Positions 37,616-47,827 of a DNA stretch of 64,000 nt are shown here, piece after piece (position 1 is the stretch's first letter; every line of letters starts with the position of its first letter). A program made the translations under genes and the position numbers. The notes beneath the pieces were generated by a model. That model worked only from the letters and a program-made list of their open reading frames with translations. It was not told the DNA's origin and ran no database searches. The stretch comes from Xestospongia muta (lineage: Eukaryota > Porifera > Demospongiae > Haplosclerida > Petrosiidae): positions 18,643,745 to 18,707,744 of the forward strand of contig OY848917.1 in NCBI GenBank assembly GCA_963693285.1, written 5' to 3'.

Positions 37616-37874
37616 GACAGGCGCTCACGCCGTAAGCTCCTATGTTTCTGGTGGCTTTGATAAGTTCGTCCCACGTGAACGATTTGGTTTTGTAAAAATC
37701 GTTTAGACACGTGACGTTCCAAAGCTGTTCTTCTAAACAACCCAATTCAAGCGCCAATTGTCTCCATTCTTCCACGAACAAGAGCAACGTCATGACGATG
37801 GTGTTCAGTTTATCTGGAATGATCTCTTCGAAACCTGAGGGAACGCCGTCGGCAGAATATTTAAGTGATTCCAT
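37578..37874 (-). CDS. Virus-like island gene 10: Death-fold-like protein
   Basis: 98 residues, nearly all one small helical domain. The order matches Death domains: VEEWRQLALELGCLEEQL (helix 2 with the Trp..LA..LG pattern), then SFTWDELIKATRNIG (helix 5, the TW..LI pattern), then a Cys/Leu last helix. The host Death domain in this window has the equivalent QWYEIGEALHV and PFTWETVISVIEG. The start follows a short T-rich run and is divergent from gene 11 (35 bp apart). A free-standing Death-fold protein would bind host adaptors and alter cell-death or immune signalling. The fold call is from pattern and is not verified. Confidence 0.6.
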   Translation of the reverse strand: MESLKYSADGVPSGFEEIIPDKLNTIVMTLLLFVEEWRQLALELGCLEEQLWNVTCLNDFYKTKSFTWDELIKATRNIGAYGVSACLIELAYDHINKN

Positions 37875-37909
37875 GTTTTATTCAGTTTTATTTGCTAAAT
37901 AAAAAAAGT

Positions 37910-38425
37910 ATGGCCGAATTGGTAACTTTTGACTGTTTGATGCGAATTCAATCTGATGCCAAAGAAAAACTCGAAGAAATGACGACTCAATATCGAGAAG
38001 TTCTCGATATTTTAGTGGCAGCTAAAGAGAGGGGCGATCGATACGAAGAGAAATTCAAAACAGAACGAGAAGATCGATTGAAAAAAGAAGAAGAGAATGC
38101 CGAGTTTCGTAAAGAATATTGGCGACTTATTGACGAATTATCGTTGAAGAAAGCAGAGATATTATCGATGGAAAATGCCATGGCGCGTCGAAATGATAGT
38201 ATTAAGGAAAAAACCCAAGAAATCAAATCGTTGAAAGAAAATTTGGATTTTGCTCGAGAAAATGTCGTCAAACAGGGTCGCGTGATTAAAAGTTTAACCG
38301 ACGCGATAAAAATGAAAGAAGAATTATTAGCAGCAAAAGACGACACGATTCGTTTACAAGCAGAATTGATTGACAAATCTCATTTTAAACATTATAATCC
38401 TTTTATTGAATGTGATGATTGTTAA
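37910..38425 (+). CDS. Virus-like island gene 11: coiled-coil protein
   Basis: 171 residues. From about residue 10 to 155 it is continuous heptad-like Leu/Ile/Lys/Glu sequence (TQYREVLDILVAAKERGDRY and on), so a long parallel coiled coil, ending in a short Cys-containing tail (ECDDC). The start is set by the first ATG after TTTTATTTGCTAAATAAA. Probably structural or scaffolding; many host proteins look similar, so no family is claimed. Confidence 0.8.
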   Translation: MAELVTFDCLMRIQSDAKEKLEEMTTQYREVLDILVAAKERGDRYEEKFKTEREDRLKKEEENAEFRKEYWRLIDELSLKKAEILSMENAMARRNDSIKEKTQEIKSLKENLDFARENVVKQGRVIKSLTDAIKMKEELLAAKDDTIRLQAELIDKSHFKHYNPFIECDDC

Positions 38426-38436
38426 AATATATATAT

Positions 38437-38808
38437 TTAATATTTGATTTGACTTAATTTTACAGCTTTGTCTGTTATGTCGTATCGATTGCCTTTGTTG
38501 ATGACGCCTTGCACCGTATCGACTACACCCAAGCCTCCTCCCAAACCCAGTATTAACCATTTATTGTCTTGTAGGAATCGAGTGAGGGCATTTTTCTTTT
38601 TGGGTTTTTTTTCTTTAGAAGCGTTTCCGCTAGTCGTTTGTGCTTCGGGTTGAGCGGCTAAAGGATCTTCGGGTTCTTGGGGTCCTCCTTCAGCTATAGG
38701 ATCTGTTAGAGTTTCGACGATAGGCGGTTCTACTTCGCCGCGAGTAGCAAGTAAATGATTTACGCCTCCCGGCGTCATAGCTACACCTTCGTTAAGAACG
38801 CCGCGCAA
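38437..38808 (-). CDS. Virus-like island gene 12: single-pass membrane protein
   Basis: 123 residues. Acidic/Pro-rich N-terminal half, then a Lys-rich patch (KEKKPKKKNALTRF) and one Gly-rich hydrophobic segment (WLILGLGGGLGVV), with a short basic tail. The layout repeats that of gene 3's end in miniature. It overlaps the end of gene 13 by 17 bases, so the two are likely on one transcript. Confidence 0.75.
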   Translation of the reverse strand: MRGVLNEGVAMTPGGVNHLLATRGEVEPPIVETLTDPIAEGGPQEPEDPLAAQPEAQTTSGNASKEKKPKKKNALTRFLQDNKWLILGLGGGLGVVDTVQGVINKGNRYDITDKAVKLSQIKY

Positions 38809-39073
38809 ATGCTGGCTTAACGTGCCTTCTAATGATTGTGGGCACGCCTCTCGCTCTGTTAACGCGGATGCTTTGCATTAATTCGTCTATTTCTTGTTGT
38901 TTTTGACTTTTGTTAGGGTTTCGATCGTGTAAAAGTTCGTGCAATGTAGCATCGTTTTGGGCATTTTGTGCTCTTTCTTGTTCCTCTCTCATTGCTTGTA
39001 AATTTATTTCTTGTTCGTGTTCAGCAATAAGATTTTCCATCGTAAACATTTCACTTTCTTCTAGAGCCGCCAT
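38792..39073 (-). CDS. Virus-like island gene 13: small acidic helical protein
   Basis: 93 residues, Glu/Gln rich and helical (MAALEESEMFTMENLIAEHE), turning basic at the end (RVNRARGVPTIIRRHVKP). TTTTATTTTATC lies a few bases before the start. Divergent from gene 14 with only 27 bases between the frames, so they share a promoter region. Function unknown. Confidence 0.75.
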   Translation of the reverse strand: MAALEESEMFTMENLIAEHEQEINLQAMREEQERAQNAQNDATLHELLHDRNPNKSQKQQEIDELMQSIRVNRARGVPTIIRRHVKPAFARRS

Positions 39074-39118
39074 TTTTGATAAAATAAAACAAGTAACACT
39101 ATGTTAATTATTTTAACG

Positions 39119-40759
39119 ATGAATAAATCGTATACGCCGTTAATTAATCAATCGGTGCCTAAATGGGTCGGCAGAAAAAGTGCCGATCCCATATCGGTTT
39201 CGACGATGAATGAATTTCGCGACGGAACGTTGACTTCATTCCACACGGACGTGAGCTTGGCTAGCGTAGTGCACGGGTTAGTCGATTTGGATCTATCTAA
39301 GGTTATTAATACGCTTGGATCGCAAGAAGATATCGTCAAAGCTAAATATTATGTTGGAGAACCAAGCGATACAGCTGACGTGGCCTTATCGGCTACTCCT
39401 GATTATACTTGGACGTTTACGAAAGATAGCGATGATGTTATTACCGATGGAAGTGGAACAACTCTCTACACGTACGTCAAAGGGAATCGTCAATTGTTGA
39501 AAGATGCTAGTACAGCACGCAGCGGCAATACAACTAATATTTCTACTAATGCGACCGATATTGCAGCTTTACAAACGGCCAACACTACTCAAGATGCGAC
39601 GATATCGACCATGAACGATAAACTTACCGATACGACCACTAAAATGCAAACCAATTATACTTGGCGTACGACTAATTCTCCTAAAATAGGCGATTTATCG
39701 AGTTATGATTCGTCCAGCACGTTGGTAGATCAAGTCGATACTAACGTGACGGCTATCAGTACTAACAAAAGTAAATTGGGTGTTGTAGAACAAAATATCA
39801 GTGCTAGTTTCCCGTATATCAGAAGCGACAACGGTAACAGAACTATTGCGGAAGATATAGATGCGTCAAAAACTGAACTAGCACAAATACGTTCTACGGT
39901 TTACCCTATTGAAATAAACGATTCTGGATCTTATTATGGAGCTATGATACGTCATCATCCTTCTTTTTGGCACGGTTTCACGCCCGTTAATTATCTTCAT
40001 AATATCGATTACCAATTATCGGCATTCACTGCAGTGAATAACGTGAAAACGGCATCGCAAGTGCCTTATTTTTCTTATTTGTATCGACTTTTAGAAACGT
40101 ATAAATCTCAATTCGTTATTAAATGGCACGAACCTAGCTTGAATATCGATAATTTTATTTTTCCGTCGGCTACGCGGGGCTATCCTTTGATCATTTTACA
40201 AGTCGGTGGAAGTAGCGCAAATTTGATTCATTATCAAAATACTGATTTGGAAGCGGTCAATGTATCGAAATCAAATTCGTCACACCATTATCAAATTTGG
40301 TTTGTGGTGAGAGAAAAATCAAGCAATGCTTTGTATTTAGCTGACGTTTATGCCGTTGATTTAACGTCAAAAACGTTGACGAAAATAGATGGACGCATCA
40401 AAGTTAATTACACTAGCGGGTCTCTTTTCATCAATTGCAATTTGTACGAAAATTTCGATTTCTTCTACATCGAAGAACCCACGTCGGAAATCATGTCGTT
40501 AATTTATGCGCCTTACTTTCCTAATGATGTGGCTGTTACGCAATCTAATATATCGTTAGAAAAATTGCAAAATTTTCGTATTACTCATATCAACGCCGTT
40601 AATTCAATCGTGTCTATTAAATTTTTAACGACGTCTGTTAATCAAGCTATCGCAGGATTCGTCAGATATTTACAGTTACATTCCATTAGAAGAATCTTGA
40701 TTAGAATTTTTAATTTAACCCTTGGTTTTATGACCTTAAATTATGTAAAACATTATTGA
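39119..40759 (+). CDS. Virus-like island gene 14: fibre-like protein, probably 3'-truncated
   Basis: 546 residues from the second ATG, which follows TTAATTATTTTAACG; a first ATG at 39101 adds six residues. A globular head (residues 1-125) leads to a Thr/Asn/Ala coiled region (about 130-240) with heptad repeats like ISTNATDIAALQTANTTQD, the pattern of trimeric viral and phage fibres and tail spikes. A beta-rich C-terminal domain follows (YYGAMIRHHPSFWHGF, HHYQIWFVVREKS). The last 30-35 residues change in character where DNA becomes host-like (about 40660-40690), so the knob was probably cut at the island edge. Attachment to a host surface is the usual role of such proteins; here it is inference. 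Confidence 0.75.
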   Translation: MNKSYTPLINQSVPKWVGRKSADPISVSTMNEFRDGTLTSFHTDVSLASVVHGLVDLDLSKVINTLGSQEDIVKAKYYVGEPSDTADVALSATPDYTWTFTKDSDDVITDGSGTTLYTYVKGNRQLLKDASTARSGNTTNISTNATDIAALQTANTTQDATISTMNDKLTDTTTKMQTNYTWRTTNSPKIGDLSSYDSSSTLVDQVDTNVTAISTNKSKLGVVEQNISASFPYIRSDNGNRTIAEDIDASKTELAQIRSTVYPIEINDSGSYYGAMIRHHPSFWHGFTPVNYLHNIDYQLSAFTAVNNVKTASQVPYFSYLYRLLETYKSQFVIKWHEPSLNIDNFIFPSATRGYPLIILQVGGSSANLIHYQNTDLEAVNVSKSNSSHHYQIWFVVREKSSNALYLADVYAVDLTSKTLTKIDGRIKVNYTSGSLFINCNLYENFDFFYIEEPTSEIMSLIYAPYFPNDVAVTQSNISLEKLQNFRITHINAVNSIVSIKFLTTSVNQAIAGFVRYLQLHSIRRILIRIFNLTLGFMTLNYVKHY

Positions 40760-41289
40760 TCTGTGTTATGTAAGTAATTATCACATATGAGAGGTTACAT
40801 AGTATCTGATGTACTTGTATAAATCAATAAATCTGGTAGTTTTTACATTACTTGATAACAACCTGTTGAACAAACTGCATAATTAATGATTGATGACTGG
40901 AATTTGAAACTTGCTTTTCTTCTTAGAACAAAATAATAGTCTTTTAATTAAAGGGTAACTGAAATGCGTATTTTGAAATTTTTGAAACTTGGTTATTCGT
41001 TAAATAATAATATGATAACATGTAAACCTTACTCGTTTTCTTGAAAGGGAACTTTCTTTTGAAATAAAACATAGTCAAACCTTGCTCGATCACAAGTCAG
41101 CCATCTTCTTCCTGTTTAAGCAGCAAAATCGGCAAAACGCATTATGACATCACAAGATGAACGATGAACAGTTGAACATATGCAAATCGATACTTTCACA
41201 CCTGTTATAGAGATGGATGTGCTTGCTAATAAAGAAACTAGTGGATCTGAACAATATTCAAGGCCAATGCAGGATGAATATTCAAGATG

Positions 41290-41705
41290 AAGATACTTTT
41301 GCTGGTATTGTTTTACCTTATTTAAATAAATTAAAGCAAGTGATAGCCAAGCATCCAGTAATAGTAGTAGTAGTGAAGAGACTCGGAACTGTCCTCAGAA
41401 AGACTTTTAAACTTTAATTGGTATGAAAATAGATGAGGAATAACGTTTGTAATATATATATATGTGTTGATTATAGGTGTGCGTGTAGCCACTGCGTAAG
41501 TATGAGTATTTCAAAGGAGTGCATTTGCTGTCAGGAAATTATGAAAATGAATGAAAAAATGGAAGAAGCTGAGACACCTGAACTCCTAGGTATTACTGGC
41601 CATCCAGGATTGCATACTGTTTGCTTGAATGTGTTGACATTACAAACTGCATATTACCAATACCGACAAGAATATGGGTCTGCAACTTTATCATTAGCTA
41701 TTAAT
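41290..41705 (+). CDS. P2X7-C-terminal-type cysteine-rich domain carried by the transposon
   Basis: An acidic Ser run (SDSQASSNSSSSEETRN, near 41330-41390, possibly a separate exon) precedes CACSHCVSMSISKECICCQE and GITGHPGLHTVCLNVL..AYYQYRQEYG. This Cys pattern is the zinc-binding ballast-like domain first defined in the intracellular tail of the P2X7 receptor and found in many invertebrate mobile genes. It stops at ATGA|GTGAGT, a good splice donor, but the usual next block (YRH..YR) is not seen. So it is a fragment of the original gene. Exon limits are approximate. Confidence 0.6.
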
Positions 41706-42386
41706 GAGTGAGTGTTATTTGTCTACAAAGATCATGCCATTATACTGGACACTTTACATACGAGCATTTATATTATACTTACTCTTCAATTGATAATGAT
41801 ATAATGATTCATCTGATTTTGAATTTATAAGTGCGTGTATTGAGTGATTCTGATTCAGTACTTTTCTTATCATCAATTAAAAGGTTACATTGTACAGATA
41901 TATGACAGTACATAGACATTGTCTATGTTTCAGTAGATTGACATTGTATAGTTGTCTGACAGCCTAACATTAACATGTCATGACAGCTTTAACACAACTG
42001 AAATTACATACCTTTCAATTTCATTTTTTGCTTTTCCTTACTGCTTGATAGTACTATTGCAATGGAAGTACAATATGAACAAAATCTGTAGAAGTATACA
42101 CTTTAAAACATGCCTGGTAGAGGATCTGATACAAATGAACATGATTCATATTCAGGTAATTTCGAATGTCCCACTCTTAGCTAAGCTATTCTTCATCTGT
42201 AGCCATACTGGACTCACTCTCATTATTAGCCTAATTGGATTCTTCATCTGATGCATCTACTAGCATTTTCACAACCTAAATCAATTCAAACAGTTATAAT
42301 CCAGTAGTGATAGCTCTTATATATATATACCTTCAAATTCTCTCTTCTTTTGTAATGTTCATGTCTATTTATTGATTTAGACTTCT

Positions 42387-42704
42387 TTAAATGTGATGCC
42401 TCCTTAGTTTGATCTTCATTAACTGGTCTCTTGAAGACTGTTGGATAGCATCAAATTTTAATTTCGTTTTTTTAGATAACCCTAGACTAGCAGCGACAAC
42501 TATATCAGGCTGGAAATAGTCTTCAGTAAAGTGGCAACTACACAAAAATGAGTAGTACTTGGTTGGTCCTAACCACTTGTTCCTGCTTCTCTTTACTTGC
42601 TCAGTCCATTTTTTATCGAGTACTGGATCTTTAGAGAATGAAAATAGACTCACTCCATCCTTGTTAGTAATACCACAACCAAAAACAACGCATCTCTTAG
42701 GCAT
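42387..42704 (-). CDS. THAP zinc-finger protein inside the transposon
   Basis: 105 residues from MPKRCVVFGC. The THAP C2CH signature is complete: CVVFGC, then KKWTEQVKR with the invariant Trp, then CSCHF..DYF. After it comes a basic tail with no catalytic domain. THAP domains give sequence-specific DNA binding to P-element, Kolobok and PIF-like transposases. It lies opposite the P2X7-type frame. It could be the DNA-binding exon of a transposase whose catalytic exons were deleted. Confidence 0.85.
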   Translation of the reverse strand: MPKRCVVFGCGITNKDGVSLFSFSKDPVLDKKWTEQVKRSRNKWLGPTKYYSFLCSCHFTEDYFQPDIVVAASLGLSKKTKLKFDAIQQSSRDQLMKIKLRRHHI

Positions 42705-42963
42705 TTTCCAGTAGTTCACACTTCCAACCAATTGAATTCAACTTCATCGTTCATTTTGTGATGTCATAATGCGTTTTGCCGATTTTGCTGCTTAAACAGG
42801 AAGAAGATGGCTGACTTGTGATTGAGCAAGCTTTGACTTTGTTTTATTTCAAAAGAAAGTTCCATTTCAAGAAAACAAGTAAGGTTTACATGTTATCATA
42901 TTATTATTTAACGAATTACCAAGTTTCAAAAATTTCAAAATACGCATTTCAGTTACCCTTTAA

Positions 42964-45514
42964 GTTTGCAGGAATAGATTGAAATAGTAGTCTATGTTAA
43001 GACATACAAACATGTCAATGATAGAAATAATACTTCTAACCTCCCTCATTTTCTTATCTTGATTGCTAGTCTCACCACATCACATTTTTATATTTTTTGG
43101 CTCATCAGAACCAAGTGTCTTGATTGCTACTCTTCCACAGACTCAGTAGGTAACATGAGGGTACTCCACATCACACTTGTCACATACGGTGTTGAGTCTC
43201 TGCAGAGAAAACAGGTCAATCAAAGTGGAGAACTACAGCTCTCACCATTTGGAGTAATACTAGAGTCTTAGGATGCCTCTGACATGGGTCTAAAGGATGG
43301 TTCCTGAGGATGAGATGTAGTTTATTGGAGGATTTGGCTCAGCCTAGGTGAATGATAGGTGCTCAATGCAGATTACTCACCATCACTAACAGATTTGGAG
43401 ACTCCTTTCTGACAGATACTGACACAATGCCATCCATTACATACAATCAGGGCATCTCATAGCTGAATGACACTCCTTACTTATATGAAATCTTCCAAGA
43501 TACACAAACATCTATGGAAATTTGTTTTTGCAAGAGAACATCAGTTTCAATTCTACACAAGTTTGAGAAGTGGCTCTGACCACAGTACAAGCAGCATTGG
43601 GTTGAGTTGCATGTCATTAGTATGCCACAGTTGGAGTGTCTCTATCTTGTATATGGAATGGGGTATCGGGATTCAATACAATGACAGCTCTTTCTCTTGC
43701 ATAATAATAATCAATAATCTTCTTCAAGGAGTCATAATCTGAATTGGTATCAGCAACTTTGCAACTCATCACAACTCAAAAATCATGTGGTAATTTGTTC
43801 ATCAAAATGTAAGGCAAGAAGTTGCGATGTAATGTTTCCCTGTAGGCCTGGGATAAGTGTGTTCCACTGGAGGGAGGTATCAGTGGCAGCTTGCTGTTAG
43901 AAGGAGTGGTTACATTCTAACTACTTCCCCTACCAGTGTCTCACATAATAGCAAATTAGCACATGGTAACAGATCCCTAGAGGAGGGTTCTGATTGCTGC
44001 ATATATGCTAAGACTTATGAACCAACTTATGTAAACTCATGCTGGTGATGTGAAATAGCAAATGGAAATTTTGGGACCTAGATGTTTCTTTTTACCAATG
44101 GAGGCTATTGAAGGAGGCTGATGATAGCAAATCCTCTATTTCGGCAATTCACACAAATAAGGAAGGTCTACAATCCTGCCTGGATATGTTTCATTGCTGG
44201 TGAAAGAAATAAGGGAAGAGGACAACTGGGACAGCTGGGGGACCTATATATGAAACTGGAAATAGACTGGACATCTGTGTGCCGGGGTTGGAGCCAGAGG
44301 GCATTGATTATATATCAATGAGACATCTGTCGGTGCAAACCATACAAGCGAAGCTGGTCCGTGGGTGATTGGAAAATGTCATATGGAGAGACACAGACAA
44401 CAGGAAAGCTGGAGGCTCCAAAACCACTAGTCAGATCTAAGTAAAGAATAGGATGTGAAAACTGACACAACATAATATTATGTTATGAGACAATATGCAG
44501 TAGCTAGTTTTGGTAAAAGGGTAAAAGGTGGTGGGGAGAAGTAGCCACTGACAATAGTTGGATCAAGCTACCTCAAGTATTTGGCCATATCATGGTATAT
44601 CCATAATCACATAATTATGTATACATTTGTGCACACAGCCATACACACAGAGAGAGATTCATATACACATGTATCAATTTGGGATATGCAATAGGACTGA
44701 GAAGAGATTTACTGGTTTTTATTCACTCATAACACCTCTCACATCAACATGCTATATGAAGATGACAAATCCAAAGATAGGTTGATGGATGTGTTTTGAG
44801 TAGAAGTGGCATAGAGTGGCAATAGGCTAGTGCCATTTTCATATGGGAAGTGGTGGTGTTTCTCAAAGACTGAGGTCTGGTTGCAGAAGACAATTTAATG
44901 GGTTTTACTAGCAGGGGCATTAGATGATAATGCACAGAAGAAAAATAGTTTTTACACTTATCTATAACAAGAATGGAACTTAACAAAAACCATCGAACAG
45001 AATAAGAGAAATGTGAAAAGAAGAGCAACTTGTGGGATCACAAATGCTATTAACTTTAGTGTGAAGTACATGGTCACATGTGGATCACATGGAGTCATCT
45101 ACAAGAGTATTGATTGCAATTGAAAAGTGGCTCTTTGAATATATATTTACAATATAAACTTCATAAGATGTTCAAACCTAGGTGCCTTTAGAGCAGAATC
45201 ATTTGTGGTAACAAATTGAGATATCCACATTGTGCAATGACATATATTGTCATAGTGTTTTGTGGTTAAATTTAGCTTATGATGCCACTTTACAGTTTGT
45301 CAAAATACTGTTATCACAGCCAAAAGAACAAATATAAACATAGAAATATAACACAGTCAATGTTCATTGTGTGTGGATATTATTGTATATACTACATAGT
45401 ATAGTATTGTGTTAATATTATACTAGAAGAGGATATATATATAGTGGATATAATGAGTTAGTGATAACTAATGTTGTACTAGTGAATGTGACCAATAACA
45501 ACTAATTTGTCTAG
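42964..45514. other. Repeat-derived or decayed stretch before the second ankyrin set
   Basis: Between about 43060 and 45130 base composition is more even and short frames persist on both strands with frequent stops, as in old coding sequence. I could not match the pieces to a family. 45130-45514 is ordinary AT-rich intron. Confidence 0.35.
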
Positions 45515-47782
45515 AATCAGATGACATGTCTCCATAGAGCCTCAAACAATGGTCAAACTGAAATAGTCCAGTTACTCTTACACTATAATGGAGATCCTGA
45601 TATTAGCAATAAGGCTATTGTGTGTTGTATGTAGATATTATTGCATGTAGTACATATTAATAATTTATATCATGCTTCATATTGTGAGTCAGTGATATTA
45701 TTGATGTTAATGTTGTACTTGTCAATGTGACCTATAACAATTAATCCTCTAGGATAAAATGACAGCTCTACATTGGGCTTCAACAAATGGTCACTCTGAG
45801 ATAGTCCATTTACTCTTGCATTATCATGCAGATCTTGATATTTGTACCAAGGTTAGCTATTCTATAACTTCTTTTATTGATAATCTACTTTTATATAGGA
45901 TGGTGATACTGCATTGCATATTGCCTGCAAAAAAGGTGATATAAATGTTATACAGTCTTTGCTATCTCAAGGAGCAGATATGACTGTTAAGAATAATGAG
46001 GGTAACACTCCATTAGATGTATGTAAATACACAAGCAATGATAAAATTGTTAGTCTTTTCTCTACGTACAATCCAAAACGAAGTGAGTTATTAAAACACA
46101 ACTATGTAATACTACTACTTGTTTGATTTGTTATCATTTAGTTTTGGAAGATGTGTCTATATGGAATGTTAAATACCTCAATGAAGAGCAGGTTTTTGCG
46201 AAACCAGAGTATGGAATCAAGCTTGTCATTCCACCAACATCAGTGGAAAAAGGGCAGGAAGTCAAAACTGAAGTCAGCGTAGTTTCACCAGAGGAGTCAG
46301 AGATCATCCTCCCTCCTGATGTTGAGCTTATTAGCTGTATATACAAGATTAAAGCAACAGGAAAATTCACCAGACCTATTGAGCTTCATCTTCAACATAA
46401 TGTTGAGCTCAGATCACAAGACGAAAGTCAACAGCTAGCATTTATTAGAGCTAATGGACCACCACCTTACAAATTTAAGCTGTTACCAACTGAATACGAG
46501 CAGGTGTTTAGACCTTTTGACAATTCTGGTGTGGTAAAAATCCCTGATTTTTGTCACATTGGTATTGTCCAAAAAATAAAGGATCGTCTATCTCCACACA
46601 GTTATGCGATGACAGTTTTCTTCAAGAGGGTGGAGAAGTTTTGCTGGGAAATACTAGCAGTGGTCACAAAAAATCTTCCACCTTTTCTTGAGGTATGCAC
46701 CCATAATGAAAAAGGACTAGAACACTATATTACTGTTGTATGCACATTCTTTTATCTATTAGAAAGTGAACACAGAGAAACGTTTTGAAAGCTGGAAAAG
46801 GATAGACCCACTTACCTTCTTTAATTCTGGTATTAATGATGTTGAAGTTGCTAATGACTGTTTTGACAAAAAGCCATTGACTTCACTTCAAGTAAAGTCC
46901 TAGTTGATGTTGTGTAGTTTTAAATTTTGTATGGCTTAAGCTTTCTAGGAGAGCCATTGATCGATGTCAAGTAGGTACTGCCCTACCTTACTTAAAATTG
47001 AAAGTCTCTCTCAAAGAGGAGAAGGAACTCAGTGACCTAGAGCTTATTTTTAGAGGAATAAATCTAGAGATACCTTTGGTTATTCCTACTTATGATTTGC
47101 AACAACAGGAGGCAACAAGTGAGTGGCATTAAAGTAAAATATACACATGTTTTAATATAATGTCATATAAAATATTATCTGAGCTATTCCAAAATACTGA
47201 GGTAATATATAGAAATGTGTACTCCTTTTGCCTAATATAGCTCAATGTGCCAACACTCCTTCCAACACTATTCCTACTACCAGCATTCCTACATCCACCA
47301 CTACTACTACCAGCTTGCCTACTTCCACCACTACTACTACCAGGATGCCTACTTCCATCACTACTCCTATTACTACAAACATACCTATTAGAGGTTAGTG
47401 TATAGAGGTAGTGGCTCTTAAGAATTGGTTATAGCTCACCTGTGAAGATTGTATTACAGATACAGTGTGCTGTGATGTATAACAAACCTGAGAGCTACAG
47501 GCTCAATGGTTCTTTATATTGTAGCATACACATGAGTAATGGAGTATGTGCAGGTTGGGATATAACCTATTTGCGGGTTGACACCATCAAAGTGGTGTCA
47601 TATCCCAGTATCTGCTGATGTCAGTGCTATGCTTGGATACAGTGCTATAAGATGACTTTATCAAGTCTATGCTCTTTATTAGCACTTTGAACTTCTACAG
47701 AATTATGTCTTTCTTATATGCATGTGTCTGAAATGTTAGATGACACCCTTACCCTAGCATGTGGCACAAGACTTAACTGCAA

Positions 47783-47827
<45 letters not shown>

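Larger units (their letters stand above)
40952..42959. mobile_element. Kolobok-like DNA transposon with TTAA target duplication
   Basis: The element starts AGGGTAACTGAAATGCG and ends with its complement; the inverted arms extend about 220 bp at each side with few mismatches. TTAA flanks both ends (40948-40951, 42960-42963). TTAA duplication together with a THAP-type domain is characteristic of the Kolobok superfamily. No full transposase is present, so this copy is non-autonomous or has lost its middle. Length 2,008 bp. Confidence 0.8.

Noticed and set aside
37987..38376. 129-codon minus-strand frame opposite the coiled-coil gene
   Set aside because: Antisense shadow of the Lys/Glu-rich gene; Ser/Phe-rich composition is what the complement predicts.
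29088..40759. Island as bacterial or phage DNA
   Set aside because: No Shine-Dalgarno sequences before the starts, a T-rich start-associated motif instead, a eukaryotic TATA box and a Death-fold-like gene. Contamination by a eukaryotic virus contig is still possible.
29088..40759. Island as a classic Polinton/Maverick
   Set aside because: No integrase, protein-primed polymerase, packaging ATPase, protease or long terminal inverted repeats seen at the edges.
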